In this document: positions 33,667-44,787 of the stretch, piece after piece
Position numbering within the stretch: the stretch's first letter is position 1
How the letters are laid out: each line of letters starts with the position of its first letter
Source of the DNA: Orobanche coerulescens
Taxonomy: Eukaryota > Streptophyta > Magnoliopsida > Lamiales > Orobanchaceae
DNA: 64,000 nucleotides
Direction of reading: 5' to 3'
Assembly: GCA_033398695.1 (NCBI GenBank)
Contig: CM065804.1
Span: 8,479,001-8,543,000, forward strand
The notes under the pieces: model-generated
Seen by the model: only the letters and a program-made list of their open reading frames with translations
Database searches by the model: none
Told to the model about the DNA's origin: nothing
Program-made: the position numbers and the translations under genes

Positions 33667-36447
33667 ATGGCTCCGAAGGAACTTCAAGAATTGAAGGTCC
33701 AAATTCAAGAGCTACTGGAGCTCGGATTTGTTCGTCCTAGCGTGTCACCCTGGGGTGCACCAGTACTGTTTGTAAGAAAGAAGGATGGGTCACTTCGGAT
33801 GTGTATAGATTACAGAGAGCTGAACCGACTCACGGTGAAGAACAAGTACCCACTACCGAGAATCGAGGATCTATTCGACCAGTTGAGGGGAGCCGGAACC
33901 TTTTCGAAGATCGATTTGCGGTCGGGGTACCACCAACTGAAGATTAGGGAGTGTGACATTCCCAAGACGGCTTTCAGAACCCGTTATGGACATTTTGAAT
34001 TTGTAGTGATGCCTTTTGGTTTGAGTAATGCACCGGCAGTCTTTATGGATTTGATGAACAGGGTGTTCCAACCTTACTTAGATAAGTTCCTGATCGTCTT
34101 TATAAATGACATCTTGGTGTATTCTAAGGACAAGGAACAACACCAAGAACATTTGAGGATTACATTGGAGACACTTCGCAAGGAGAAGTTGTATGCTAAA
34201 TTCAAGAAATGTGAGTTTTGGTTAAACAGAGTTGGATTCCTTGGACATGTGGTGACTTCAAAAGGAATTGAGGTTGATCCCGATAAAGTTATAGCAGTGA
34301 GTAGTTGGGGAATACCCAAGAATGCGAGCGAAGTCCGCAGCTTTCTGGGCCTAGCTGGCTATTATAGGAGATTTATCGAAGGATTTTCGAAAATCGCCAC
34401 TCCTATGACCCAGTTAACAAGGAAAGGCGTGAGGTTTGAATGGAACGACAAGTGCGAGGAAAGTTTTCAAGAGTTGAAAAGGAGACTAACCTCGACACCA
34501 GTATTAACGATTCCTGATCCGACGGAAGACTTTGTTATTTATAGTGATGCCTCAAAGCAGGGGTTGGGTTGTGTTCTGATGCAACATGGTAAAGTAGTAG
34601 CCTACGCATCGAGACAGCTTAAACCACATGAGTTGAACTATCCAACGCATGATCTGGAGTTGGCTGCTGTAGTACATGCGTTGAAGATTTGGCGTCACTA
34701 CCTCTACGGAGGGAAGTGTGAGATATACACTGACCATAAAAGTTTGAAGTATCTTTTCACACAGAAGGACCTTAACATGAGACAAAGGCGATGGTTAGAA
34801 TTGGTGAAGGACTATGATTGTACTATTCATTACCATCCGGGTAAGGCTAATGTGGTAGCTGATGCCCTGAGTCGGAAGACTAGAGGCGAGTTAGCTTGCT
34901 TGACCGATCAGGAGAGTTTGATAAAGGAGTTCTCCCAGTTGAGGATTGAGGTAGTTGAGTCTTCAAAACGTTCGAAAGTAATCCTATCATCTTTGGTCTT
35001 GCAACCAAACTTGAGGGATAAGATTAAGGAGGCTCAACCACGTGATAGGTTCTTGTGCAAGATGAAGGATCGAACACAAGTCGGGAGTATTGAGAAGTTT
35101 GTCGTTTCCGCAGACGACGTTTTGACTTATGATGGGAGGTTATGTGTTCCTAAGGATCCATCCCTTAGGAAGCAAATCCTTGAAGAAGCTCACAATGCAC
35201 CATATTCCGCTCACCCGGGAGGTACAAAGATGTACCACGACCTAAAGAAGTTCTTTTGGTGGAGAGGAATGAAACGGGACACTGGTGTATTTGTGGAGAG
35301 GTGTATGATATGTCAGCAGGTGAAGGCAGAACACCAACGGCCAGGAGGTTTACTTCAACCGTTGGAAATCCCAGAATGGAAATGGGAGCATATCACAATG
35401 GATTTCGTGGTTGGTCTGCCGCGAACCGTGAGGATGAACGACGCTATCTGGGTGATAGTAGATCGTTTGATGAAGTCATCTCATTTTCTACCCGTGAGGA
35501 TGACTTACAGTATGGAACAATATGCACAGATTTATATCCGGGAGATTTTGAGGCTACATGGTGTTCCAGTGTCTATCGTATCAGATAGAGATCCGCGATT
35601 TACGTCGAAATTTTGGAAGAGTCTTCAGAGTGCTTTGGGCACTAAATTGAATTTCAGTACTGCATATCATCCGCAAACCGATGGTCAATCTGAACGGACA
35701 ATCAAGACACTTGAAGATTTGTTGAGGGCGTGTGTTCTTGATACTGGTGAGAATTGGGAGAATATTTTGCCGTTAGTAGAGTTTGCTTATAACAATAGTT
35801 ACCAAGCTATTATACAAATGGCCCCGTATGAGGCTCTGTACGGAAGGAAATGTCGATCGCCCCTTTATTGGAGTGAGGTTGGAGAAGGAAAAATTTTGGG
35901 TCCAGAATTGATCGGGCAGACTGTAGAAAAGATAGCCGAAATCAGAAGTAGAATTAAGACTGCCCAGGATCGGCAGAAGTCTTATGCGGATAAACGGAGG
36001 AAAGATATCAAATTTGAGATTGGAGAGAAGGTGTTCCTGAAAGTAGCGCCGATGAAAGGAGTAATACGATTCGGTAAAAAGGGAAAGCTACAGCCTCGTT
36101 ATATCGGACCTTTTGAGATTTTGGGTCGTGTTGGTAATCTTGCTTATAGTTTGGCATTGCCGATGGAGTTATCAGGAGTGCACAATGTCTTTCACGTCTC
36201 AATGCTAAGAAAGTACATACATGATCCTGGTCACGTATGCAACTTCAAGGAGTTACATGTAGCCAAGAACCTGACCTATGAGGAGGTACCTACAGCTGTT
36301 TTGGAGCGTAAGGTACATCAGTTACGAAATAAAGAGGTTAAATTGGTGAAAGTTCAATGGAGTCGTCATGGACCAAATGAGGCAACTTGGGAACGTGAAG
36401 AGGAGATCCGTTCTAAGTATCCAACATTTATTTTTCAAGGTATGTAA
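33667..36447 (+). CDS. Pol of chromovirus K: RT, RNase H, integrase, chromodomain
   Basis: This is an uninterrupted 926-residue frame. Reverse transcriptase covers residues 30-160, with [10 protein letters not shown] (Asp 83) and the active-site box reading FINDIL at 145-150: Asn 147 (AAT at 34105-34107) replaces the first of the two catalytic Asp, so polymerase activity is probably lost. RNase H (about 285-410) has [10 protein letters not shown] and TDHKSLKY. Integrase has an HHCC finger (about 510-560), the core Asp residues in MDFVVGLP and VSDRDPRF, Glu in QSERT, and a GPF-type C-terminal domain. A chromodomain, [14 protein letters not shown], ends the protein. This order defines Tekay/Del chromoviruses. 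The ATG may not be the true start because the protease is joined upstream in the family. Confidence 0.93.
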   Translation: MAPKELQELKVQIQELLELGFVRPSVSPWGAPVLFVRKKDGSLRMCIDYRELNRLTVKNKYPLPRIEDLFDQLRGAGTFSKIDLRSGYHQLKIRECDIPKTAFRTRYGHFEFVVMPFGLSNAPAVFMDLMNRVFQPYLDKFLIVFINDILVYSKDKEQHQEHLRITLETLRKEKLYAKFKKCEFWLNRVGFLGHVVTSKGIEVDPDKVIAVSSWGIPKNASEVRSFLGLAGYYRRFIEGFSKIATPMTQLTRKGVRFEWNDKCEESFQELKRRLTSTPVLTIPDPTEDFVIYSDASKQGLGCVLMQHGKVVAYASRQLKPHELNYPTHDLELAAVVHALKIWRHYLYGGKCEIYTDHKSLKYLFTQKDLNMRQRRWLELVKDYDCTIHYHPGKANVVADALSRKTRGELACLTDQESLIKEFSQLRIEVVESSKRSKVILSSLVLQPNLRDKIKEAQPRDRFLCKMKDRTQVGSIEKFVVSADDVLTYDGRLCVPKDPSLRKQILEEAHNAPYSAHPGGTKMYHDLKKFFWWRGMKRDTGVFVERCMICQQVKAEHQRPGGLLQPLEIPEWKWEHITMDFVVGLPRTVRMNDAIWVIVDRLMKSSHFLPVRMTYSMEQYAQIYIREILRLHGVPVSIVSDRDPRFTSKFWKSLQSALGTKLNFSTAYHPQTDGQSERTIKTLEDLLRACVLDTGENWENILPLVEFAYNNSYQAIIQMAPYEALYGRKCRSPLYWSEVGEGKILGPELIGQTVEKIAEIRSRIKTAQDRQKSYADKRRKDIKFEIGEKVFLKVAPMKGVIRFGKKGKLQPRYIGPFEILGRVGNLAYSLALPMELSGVHNVFHVSMLRKYIHDPGHVCNFKELHVAKNLTYEEVPTAVLERKVHQLRNKEVKLVKVQWSRHGPNEATWEREEEIRSKYPTFIFQGM

Positions 36448-36450
36448 CTT

Positions 36451-36488
36451 AATTTTCGAGGACGAAAATTTGTTAAAGGGGGGTAGGT
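36451..36488 (+). other. PPT-side hairpin and polypurine tract of K
   Basis: AATTTTCG (36451-36458) pairs with CGAAAATT (36463-36470) around AGGA, followed by the purine tract AAAGGGGGGTAGG ending at the LTR start 36489. Homologous hairpins with a different pair at the third position precede the PPT in elements B and C. Confidence 0.85.
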
Positions 36489-38878
36489 TGTAACGCCCCG
36501 ATTTCGCATATACATTTATTGTGAATTATAGAAAACATATTCAATTTTATTAAATTAATGCCCGAATAATTTATCGTTTAATTCATTTTATTTCATGATC
36601 ATGCAATTAATTTGTGCCATTATTATTCACGACAAGTCAAGTGATTCATTTCGTTTCATTTCTCATTTTAATTCATCAGTTCATCTTGTCATTTCTAGGC
36701 CCGAGTCAAATTTTAAGGAATATTAATCGTTACGCATAAGATTTTACAAGTCCATTTTAATTAATTTTAATCCATTTATTTTGGGTCCAATTCAATATCA
36801 AGCCCAAATCCTAATTAAATTAAGAGCCCAATCATCATTATCATTTTCCAGCCCAAATCATTCCTCTCCCACTCACACACGATCAAAACATGGGGGAGTT
36901 TTCTGCACCTTCATTAACTTCCTTAATGGAAGTAGTGGGCTTAATGGGGGAAGTTTTGCCATCATGGAATGAGCAGTTAAATCCTAGACTAAAAATATAA
37001 ATAACAATCCATGACAATTCATATCCATTCCTTTTCCTCAACTCATCATAAATCCCGCAGCAACCGAGCAGAACACATTTCACAAATATCAAACTTCAGA
37101 TTTCTACACAGGAGCACAACAGGTAAATTTTTCCCCCTGCTATACCCTTTGATTACACAAAAGACACCCAACACAGTCAAGCCGAGTACCCGTTAATATT
37201 CGTCGGCTCCGGCCGTCCTCCTTAGTCCTTACTAATTCTGCCGGCTCTTGAGCCCGAAATTACCCCAGCCCGACAGAACAACAAATAACTCTCAAACCTA
37301 AATCCCTCTTCTGAAATGAAGATTTTCTTTTACCTGAAGCCGAACCGTCGAGCTTCTTCCCTGGTTCGAAATCACGCAACACACACATACCAGAAGATTT
37401 CAGAAGCGGTACCCATTTCAAAAAAAAAAAAAAAAAAAGAGAATCACAATTTCAGAAGAGTTCTTCCTTTTTCGCTTGGAACTGGAATCAGAAAAAGGAA
37501 AGAAAACCAACCTATAAACTCTCCCTGGCCAAAACGACTTCAGCCCTCAGACAATTGTCCCGAATCGTTGCTGTAAATTGCGACCTCGGCTCATGTTAGA
37601 CATTTATCGGCGCCGCCGCTAAACACCCCCTTGTTTTTCCTCCGTCGTCAGCCCGAACCTGCTGTCATGGGCGACGCTTCGTACCCACCGCTATCATCTT
37701 GTCCGCCGTGGGGTTTCCGCAAAGACCTCCCGGACTCGAAACCCCATCCTCCTGCCGACTTCATCCAGACGCAACTTTGTCCCTGTTCCGTTCGTCGCCG
37801 TCAAACCTCACCACCTCGACTCGGCCGAACCTCAGACTTGATTTTCGGTCGTGTATATGTAGGTGTTGATTGTGTGTGTGTGCTGGTGTTGATTTTGTGT
37901 GTGTGTGTGTCTTATCGGAGAATTGGGGGAGAGAGATGAATCGAAGAAGAAGAAATGAAGATGAATCGGCCGACTGGTGTTAGAAGGGTTTTTATACCCT
38001 GCCATATTTTAGGTTTTATCAATTTAGCCCCCATAGTTCCAGACCTTTCAATTTGAACCCAAATCAACTTTTCAGTGTATTTAATTTCGGTCCCTAAATT
38101 TTTCAATCCTTTTAATTCCCACTAGATTCAATATTTTAAAATCGGTCCCTTTCGGCCAAGCTTTTAATATGTTGACTTTTTCAATTGATATTATTATTCA
38201 CTCATAATTTAATTCTCAGTCATATAATAATAATAATTTTCTATTATTATTAATTGTAGATAATAACAAGAATTTACGGGCCTAGAATTGTCGAGTCAAG
38301 CATCTCATCACATTCAAGTTCAAGAACCGCATTTTATCCAGTGTGGGGATTTATTACGCTTTTGTTTATTTTAATTGCTTTATATATTGTCTCGTATGTG
38401 CACGTGAAATCGATCGAAGCACTTAAATGTGCAAATCGATCAGAAGCACTTAATTGTGCATAAAGCCTTGGGCTAGCCAGCGGCATCGAATTTATCACCA
38501 TGTTGTTTATACTTGCTAATATATTTAGTAATTAACGTAAACATATTGCGTACTCTCCACACCGAGCGAGTTGGAAGCTCACCCCATCATTTTACCCTTT
38601 CGGGTTGAGGAGCTCGATGTGGCATGCGATTGAGAGTGGGATGATCAAGCCTATGAATAGATGTTTATTTATTTAATGTTATTTCTTTCAAACTATGTTT
38701 ATGAACAAGTGTTCAATTTGTTTTATTTTTATGTCAAGGTATGTTTTGTTTTAACAATGACTCGAGAAGATTACTTGCAATTATTAAGTTTATCTTTTGA
38801 AATGTATTTCCGCTGCAAAATTTTTATTTATTCTTCTTAAAATTTGAAGAATTATATTTTAGAAAAGTGGTCGCTACA
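36489..38878 (+). mobile_element. 3' LTR of chromovirus K
   Basis: The 2,390-bp LTR is flanked on the right by ATAAC (38879-38883), matching the left flank and proving an intact insertion. A donor-like CAG|GTAAAT recurs with GT at 37123. The element is 9,606 bp long in all. Confidence 0.94.
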
Positions 38879-38883
38879 ATAAC

Positions 38884-40826
38884 AAGGGTCAAAATAGTAT
38901 AAGGCAGAAACTTTTGGCGAGCAACTTCAATAAAGAACAACCGGAGTTGGCCTCGTATAGTTTTAGTCACGACGGAGCCAGGAAAGAACTTGCGAAGATG
39001 ATTATCATGCACGAATATCCTATTTCTATTGTGGAACATGTTGGATTCAGGAGGTATTCATCATATCTTCAACCATTGTTCGAGGTGCTTTGTAGAAAAA
39101 CGATAAAAAATGAGATATTTCGAATTTATGAATTTGAGAGGGCGAAGACAATTAGTTTATTGGATAGTAACATAAGTCGGGTGGCCATCACTAGTGATAT
39201 GTGGACCGCAAGCAATCAAAAGAAGGGATACATGGCAATCACAGCACATTATATTGATGATTCTTGGCATCTAAAAAACATCATTATGAGGTATATTTCC
39301 ATATTGCAGTTATGGTTAGTATTTGAGTTCGATGTTAGTTTATAATGATTCTTATTAGTACTTGTTTTATTTGTTTTAGGTTTATCTATGTTCCTTGTCC
39401 ACACACTAAAGACGTCCTATGTGATCAATTATTTGAATGTTCGATGGATTGGAATTTGGATAGAAAAATATCTTGTCTCACACTTGATAATTGTTCGACT
39501 AATGATGCCATGGTTCAGCTTTTGTTGGAGAAGTTGGATAGTTCTAAACTTATTGCAGGTGGTTGCTTATTCCATATGCGTTGTGCTGCTCATATTCTCA
39601 ATTTGATTGTTAAAGACGGATTGGATGTGATGAAAGTTGGACTCGAAAAAATTCGAGATTCTGTTGCTTATTGGACGGCAACCCCTAAGAGGGAAGAAAA
39701 ATTTGAAGAAACAGCCCGACAGCTACGTAACACAAATACAAAAAAAATGGGGCTGGATTGTGCAACTAGATGGAATTCAACCTATTTGATGCTTGAAACA
39801 GCTTTTTTGTATAAGGATGTGTTTGGTCGTTTGGCTCAAAAATATTCTCATCAATACAAATGTCATCCTTCAAAAGAAGAGTGGGAGTTTGCTGAAGATG
39901 TTTGTAGTAGATTAAAATTCTTTTTCAAGGCTACTGAGGTATTTTCCGGAACAAAATATCCCACTGCCAATCGCTGTTTTATTACTATATGTGAGATTCG
40001 ACTAGCAATCACGGAATGGCGTAAAAGTTCAAACATTATGATTCAGACAATGGCAGAACAAATGTTGATAAAATTTGATAAATATTGGGAAGTAATGCAT
40101 GGTGTTGTAGGAGTTGCTGCGGTGTTGGATCCTAAGTACAAGATGGACGTATTGGAATTTTATTTTGAGAAGATCTTCGGAGAAAGTGCATCGGCTAAAC
40201 TTGACCACGTTCGGGTTCTTTGTTATTCTTTGCTTAAAGAGTACCATCAAAAGAGTATCGTAGATAGTAAGTGCAACAGTGATTCATGTGCTGCAGGCTC
40301 TAGTTATATTTCTAACTCCCAAAGTGCATCACAATATGATTTATTCATTAGTACTAAAAAGCAAAAAAGGGGGGACCCCATAAAAGCTGAGTTGGAGCTT
40401 TATTTGGATGAGGAGGTCGTGCAAAAAAGTGATGTATTGACTTGGTGGAAGGTAAATGAGCTTAAATATCCTGCATTGCAACTTATGGCTCGGGATTTCT
40501 TAGCTGTTCCGGCATCATCAGTTGCATCCGAGTCTGCATTTAGCACCGGTGGCAGGTTGGTAAGTCCGCATCGCAATAGGCTTAATCCTGAAACAATAGA
40601 AGCTTTAATGTGCGCTCAAAATTGGTTGTGGTCTGCCGAAATGCAAGGTAATCACATGTTTTTATATGATTTAATGCTTTAATGAAGCTTTACTGATTTA
40701 ATGCTTAACTTGTCAATTTCAGGTGAGGCGTCTACTGGATATGCAACTATATACAAAGATTTGGAATTGGAAGATTCATGTATTACACGCGAGGTAATTA
40801 AAACTATTCGAATTAGTAAAGTTTAG
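38884..40826 (+). CDS. hAT transposase, main exons (RNase H-like core and hATC)
   Basis: Three exons are supported. The first is 38884-39290, in frame with 28937-29272 once K is removed. An 89-bp intron follows (GT at 39291, AG at 39378-39379). The second exon is 39380-40647, then a 75-bp intron (GT 40648, AG 40721-40722), then 40723-40826 with a TAG stop. Motifs include ITSDMWTASNQKKGYMAIT, a core SCLTLDNCSTND, the C/H motif CLFHMRCAAHILNL, TRWNSTYLML, and the dimerisation block ARDFLAVPASSVASESAFS. The assembled protein would be about 700 residues, a normal length for an Ac-type transposase. No stop or frameshift was seen, so the gene is inactive only because of K. Confidence 0.88.
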
Positions 40827-41639
40827 GGGCTGTTTACTTGCGGAAAAAAAATTCCACTTTTCCGTCTTCTAGTTTTCAGAAATTTTTTCAATTTTTAAAA
40901 AAACTTGGTCCTGCTTTATTGATATGTTTATCTATGTGAAATACAAAATGTGAAAAAATATTGATGAAATGCAAGCCCCTGATGTTTTAATATTGATGAA
41001 AAAACTTGGTCCTGGTTTATTGATGAAAAAACTTGGTCTTACTTTTTTGTCTTCTAGTTTTCATTTTTTGTGTTTTCTTATAAAAATTTTCTGGAAAACT
41101 GGTGAAAGAAACAAGCCCCCTAATGTTTTAATGTTTCTAATTTGCTTTCTTTTTTGTTGGTATATCTTAAGCATGACAGAAGCAGGTTTTTTGGCTATTT
41201 TAATCTCTGCCGTGCAAGGAAAAAGAATCAAGGATCCCTGTTGCAGTGCTGCCGATCTGAATTTTCTTGTAGCTTATTTTGTTGTTCTTGGGTGTAAACT
41301 GTACTATTTTATTGTAGAATAAATTTTGCTGAACTATGCTTGTAAACCTGAGATGTTGGATTGAATATGCTGTATTTTATGAGTTCTGCTTCTGCAAACT
41401 GGATAATTGATGTTAATAACTGGATTCCATTTTCGGGTTTCAGATAATATTCAAATCCAGTCCAAAAATTTCGGGTTTTGGGTATATCCGAATCCAATCC
41501 GAAATCCGTTGGATCGGATTTGGATATTAATTTTCGGGTATCTTTCGGGTTCGGATCGGGTTCGGGTAAGGCTTAAATTTTCGGGTTTGGATATGGATAT
41601 TGTCATATCCGAGCCTATCCGACCCGATTCCCATCCCTA

Positions 41640-42503
41640 ACGGCTGTGATGCCATGAAAATGGTTGAAAATTCGTCATTTAATCAAAAAAAAAACTCTAA
41701 AGATCGCTTATAAGGGCAAAGTGGTAATTTGCCTCGCGACAAAATGATAACCCTCATTATACTTCGATCATAACTTGCTCGTTCGGGATCGGAATGGATC
41801 TCCGTTTATTCCATTGGAAATATAACTCAATAATCTACAATGTTGTAAAATTTTAGAAGTTTTGGATTTTCTTTGGAATTTATGGTGACTGATCAAAGTC
41901 AGTCCTTGCACACAGCTCTTTTCAAAAATGTCCACTTATTTCTTAACACCCTTTTAGTACTCTATTCATATTTTGAATGATCCAATGATATAGTACTTGA
42001 AGCAAGAATTATCAACCTCGAAACCATCAAACGATCGAGTCATAATTTGATTGGCAAGTCTAGAACGATCATCCAATGTCGAGAAACGACGAAGAGATCA
42101 TTGAGATATTGAAGTGAATCCTAGGGTAGAATGAACAACCTCAAGGCATGATAATGATTGAAATATGATCAATATCATCACGATAACTCTCGACATTCAC
42201 ACGTGTTGGGTTTATGATGCCAATCGAAACCAAAACAAAGCGCAACAACGAATGGAAAAGGGTTATTTGAATAAAATCACGAGTTAAACAAAAAGGATAA
42301 GGCTCAACACTCCTTAATATGAGGATTATACAATAATATCATGAAACCAATATATGGTGGAAACTATGATTATGATAAGTTCAGACAACAGGTCAATAAT
42401 CACAGAATCACAGAACTCGCAAGTTCTATAGTATGACAATAGAATGCACACACAAAGGTTCAAAACCCTACATTACACAAGCATAAAAATCTCGGATATC
42501 ACA
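41640..42503 (-). mobile_element. Right piece of LTR fragment J
   Basis: This is the flank of the hAT insertion. The block at 41755-41905 resembles the LTR region of C just inside the U3 start (ATTGGAAAGCTAACTTGATG and TTTGGAGTTTCC there). CTCGGATATCACA at 42491-42503 looks like a decayed LTR start on the minus strand. No gene and no palindrome array is recognisable. Confidence 0.4.
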
Positions 42504-42602
42504 AACACCAGTTCCAAATACACCCACATAACTTTGGAGTGGGCATAAACCCAATCTAGAATATGTTCGGATTTGGGGTTCTACAGCACATGTGCCGAAT
42601 AA
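42504..42602. other. Short unassigned spacer before element B
   Basis: These 99 bp have no recognisable feature. The base pairs GAATAA directly before 42603 would be the left target of element B. Confidence 0.4.
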
Positions 42603-42773
42603 TGTAATATCTGCGATTTTCGATTTTTGGTAAATTTCTTTTTTGGACAGGAGTCCATTTTAACGGCTCACTTGTGACTGTTTCGTCATTATGAGAATGT
42701 TTAATTCTGCATTTTTTGTTATCCAAGTTCGTTTCGATGTCGTTTTGTTGAGTTCCATGTTCTTGATCCTGAG

Positions 42774-43109
42774 TTGATTAGCGCACGCTACATCCGGATG
42801 GTTAGCGCGTGCTAAGGTGCAGTTGTTAGCGCACGCTAACTGGAGGTACAGAAACAGTCCAGAGGCTACTGGACTGGGTTCAAACGTTGATCAGCGCACG
42901 CCATTTAGTATCATAGATCGCTAGGATGCATTAGTAGCGCACACTAGAGTGAGGATAACACACGTTACCTGGTAGTTCAGGGCAATCCAAGAGCTACTGG
43001 ATTGGGTCTGAAGGTCTCGTTAGCGCACGCTAATAGTGTATTTGTGTCAGGAAGTTTTACTTCGGTGCCTCGATAACACACGCTAATCTTAAAGATTAGC
43101 GCACGCTAA
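42774..43109 (+). promoter_or_regulatory. Palindrome array TTAGCGCACGCTAA upstream of TATA box, B LTR
   Basis: About nine words with arms TTAGCG and CGCTAA around two variable bases lie in 336 bp, and the last ends 11 bp before TATATAAAT. The 3' LTR fragment repeats the start of the same array at 48255-48375. Confidence 0.82.
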
Positions 43110-44042
43110 GCTGTCCAGTGTATATAAATTGGACAGCAATCGTGATACACCATTTCCACGTCATTTCTCCTCCTCTCCGCGGGGTTGAGGCAAGGGCGAC
43201 TAGGGATCGCGATCTTGGCCTATTTTGCTCAATCTATATGTGTTTTTGAGCATCCTAGTGATTATAACATCATCTAATCTATTATTCTTCGCCGAATCAA
43301 GGTATTTTTCTTGAATCCCTAGAGTTGACTTTTTGGAAGTTTTGTTCTTGATTTCGTTCTCCATCCGATTTTGATAAATTGATTGTTGTTAAACATATAT
43401 GGACTGTATATTCATATTCCGGTTTGGAATTTCGATTTCATGTTTTGGTCGGTCGATTCGTGTTCTTGGCCATTTTGGGGGAAACCCTTGAACTTTTGTC
43501 ATTTGTTCCTTCAATTCAGCGGCGTTGGATCGTGCTATGGAATCCATTTTCATTGTTGTTATTGTCCTTCGTAGTTTATTGTCGCGCGTTGGCGTTCGGC
43601 GTAGTCGGCGGGTTCGTAGTTGGTTCGTGCCATCCTACTTCGGCCGATTCTCCGCGTTTGTGATTATTTGGGGCAAGTACATTGTTCATAATGCGTTTGT
43701 GTTTTGTTTTGTGGATATGACGATCAGTGATCGTCTTGATGTGTTTGTTTGGTCATTTGGAATGAACTTTCAAAAGATTCGATTTAGCCTCGCTAAAGGC
43801 TCACGTTCAAAATGCGTGTGTTTTGTGAATTGTGTGGTTTGTGAATGGATAAGTGCATCCTATGAATACATTTGGTGTTGTTGTTGTGCTTTGATAATAT
43901 ATATATATATATATATTATCTCATTTCGGTGCGTCGTGATTTGACATTTGTGTCGTGCTATGTGTTTGTTGCCTTTGGGTGAATTGTTTGGATATCCTTG
44001 GCGTGCTATGTTATGTGTGTGAATGTATGTATATGGGAAGGG

Positions 44043-44308
44043 TCTACAATGACACATGACATGTGATCATTTGGTCAGGATGCAACAAGTGATTGATCCA
44101 ACCGTGAGAGCCTCAGGGTACCTACGGTGATACATGGCTTGCGATCATGTGGTCAGGAGACAACAAGTGATTGATCCAACCGTGAGATGACGTGGCAAGT
44201 GATCACGGTGGAATAAGAAACCTACGATGACACATGACATGCGATCATGTCGTCAGGAGACAACAAGTGATTGATCCAACCGTGAGATGACGTGGCATGT
44301 GTTCACGG
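44043..44308 (+). repeat. Three-copy minisatellite in B LTR
   Basis: Units of about 80-110 bp share CAACAAGTGATTGATCCAAC and GATCATGTGGTCAGG. A related but inverted unit with GGTTGGATCAATC occurs in the LTRs of C, which run on the other strand, so B and C share this one. Confidence 0.85.
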
Positions 44309-44744
44309 TGTTATGTATATGATTTTGGATATGTGTTTTGCCAGGTCGAGTACCTTGGGCGTGTTACCAAGATTTATGGATCTTGGGTGATTATGTTGTG
44401 TTGATTCATGTCCGTCGAGGACATGTGACGTGGGTTTTGACCCTGTGAATTGTTGTTGGTTTTATTTATGAAAATAAAACCTTTGGACTGTGACCCCTGT
44501 TGATTTTGGAAAGGAAAGGATTCGATAATCCTAAATTATTTTCCGTTAAAACTTCCGAGATCATTTTAAACCATTTTACAAATTGTTCTCATGATTTGTG
44601 ATCTTTCGAATTTGGAAAGTTTTACTCAAACTCTTGCCTCGGGAAGTACTTTTTTTGTATGTTTGAACCTTTTAGGATTCATGGTTATTATTATTCTTGG
44701 AACTTGAATTGTATGACTCGTTTTTTTGCACTTTGTACTTGCAC

Positions 44745-44787
44745 TAGCAAAATAGTGGAATTTTGCTAACCCCCGAGGAATTGGGGG
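44745..44787 (+). other. Conserved tandem double hairpin in B LTR
   Basis: TAGCAAAAT (44745-44753) pairs with ATTTTGCTA (44760-44768) around AGTGGA. The closing pair is T-A where other copies have C-G, a compensatory change. CCCCCGA (44770-44776) pairs with TTGGGGG (44781-44787) around GGAA, with one G-T wobble. Confidence 0.8.

Larger units (their letters stand above)
27783..41639 (+). mobile_element. Complete hAT transposon with nested chromovirus K
   Basis: The ends are TAGGGATGGGAA and its inverse, flanked by ACGGCTGT at 27775-27782 and 41640-41647. This is a perfect 8-bp duplication as made by hAT transposases. Subterminal zones are rich in CCGAACCC and GGATATGGATATG words on the left and their inverse on the right, the usual transposase binding regions. 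Without K it would be about 4.25 kb, with one transposase gene. K was inserted after the hAT. Confidence 0.93.

Noticed and set aside
33667..36447. Endogenous pararetrovirus origin for the reverse transcriptase regions
   Set aside because: All copies are joined to integrase with an HHCC finger and chromodomain and flanked by LTRs, as in Ty3/gypsy chromoviruses.
43898..43916. TA run as a promoter TATA box
   Set aside because: It is a (TA)n microsatellite about 780 bp after the better placed TATATAAAT at 43121, which follows the palindrome array.
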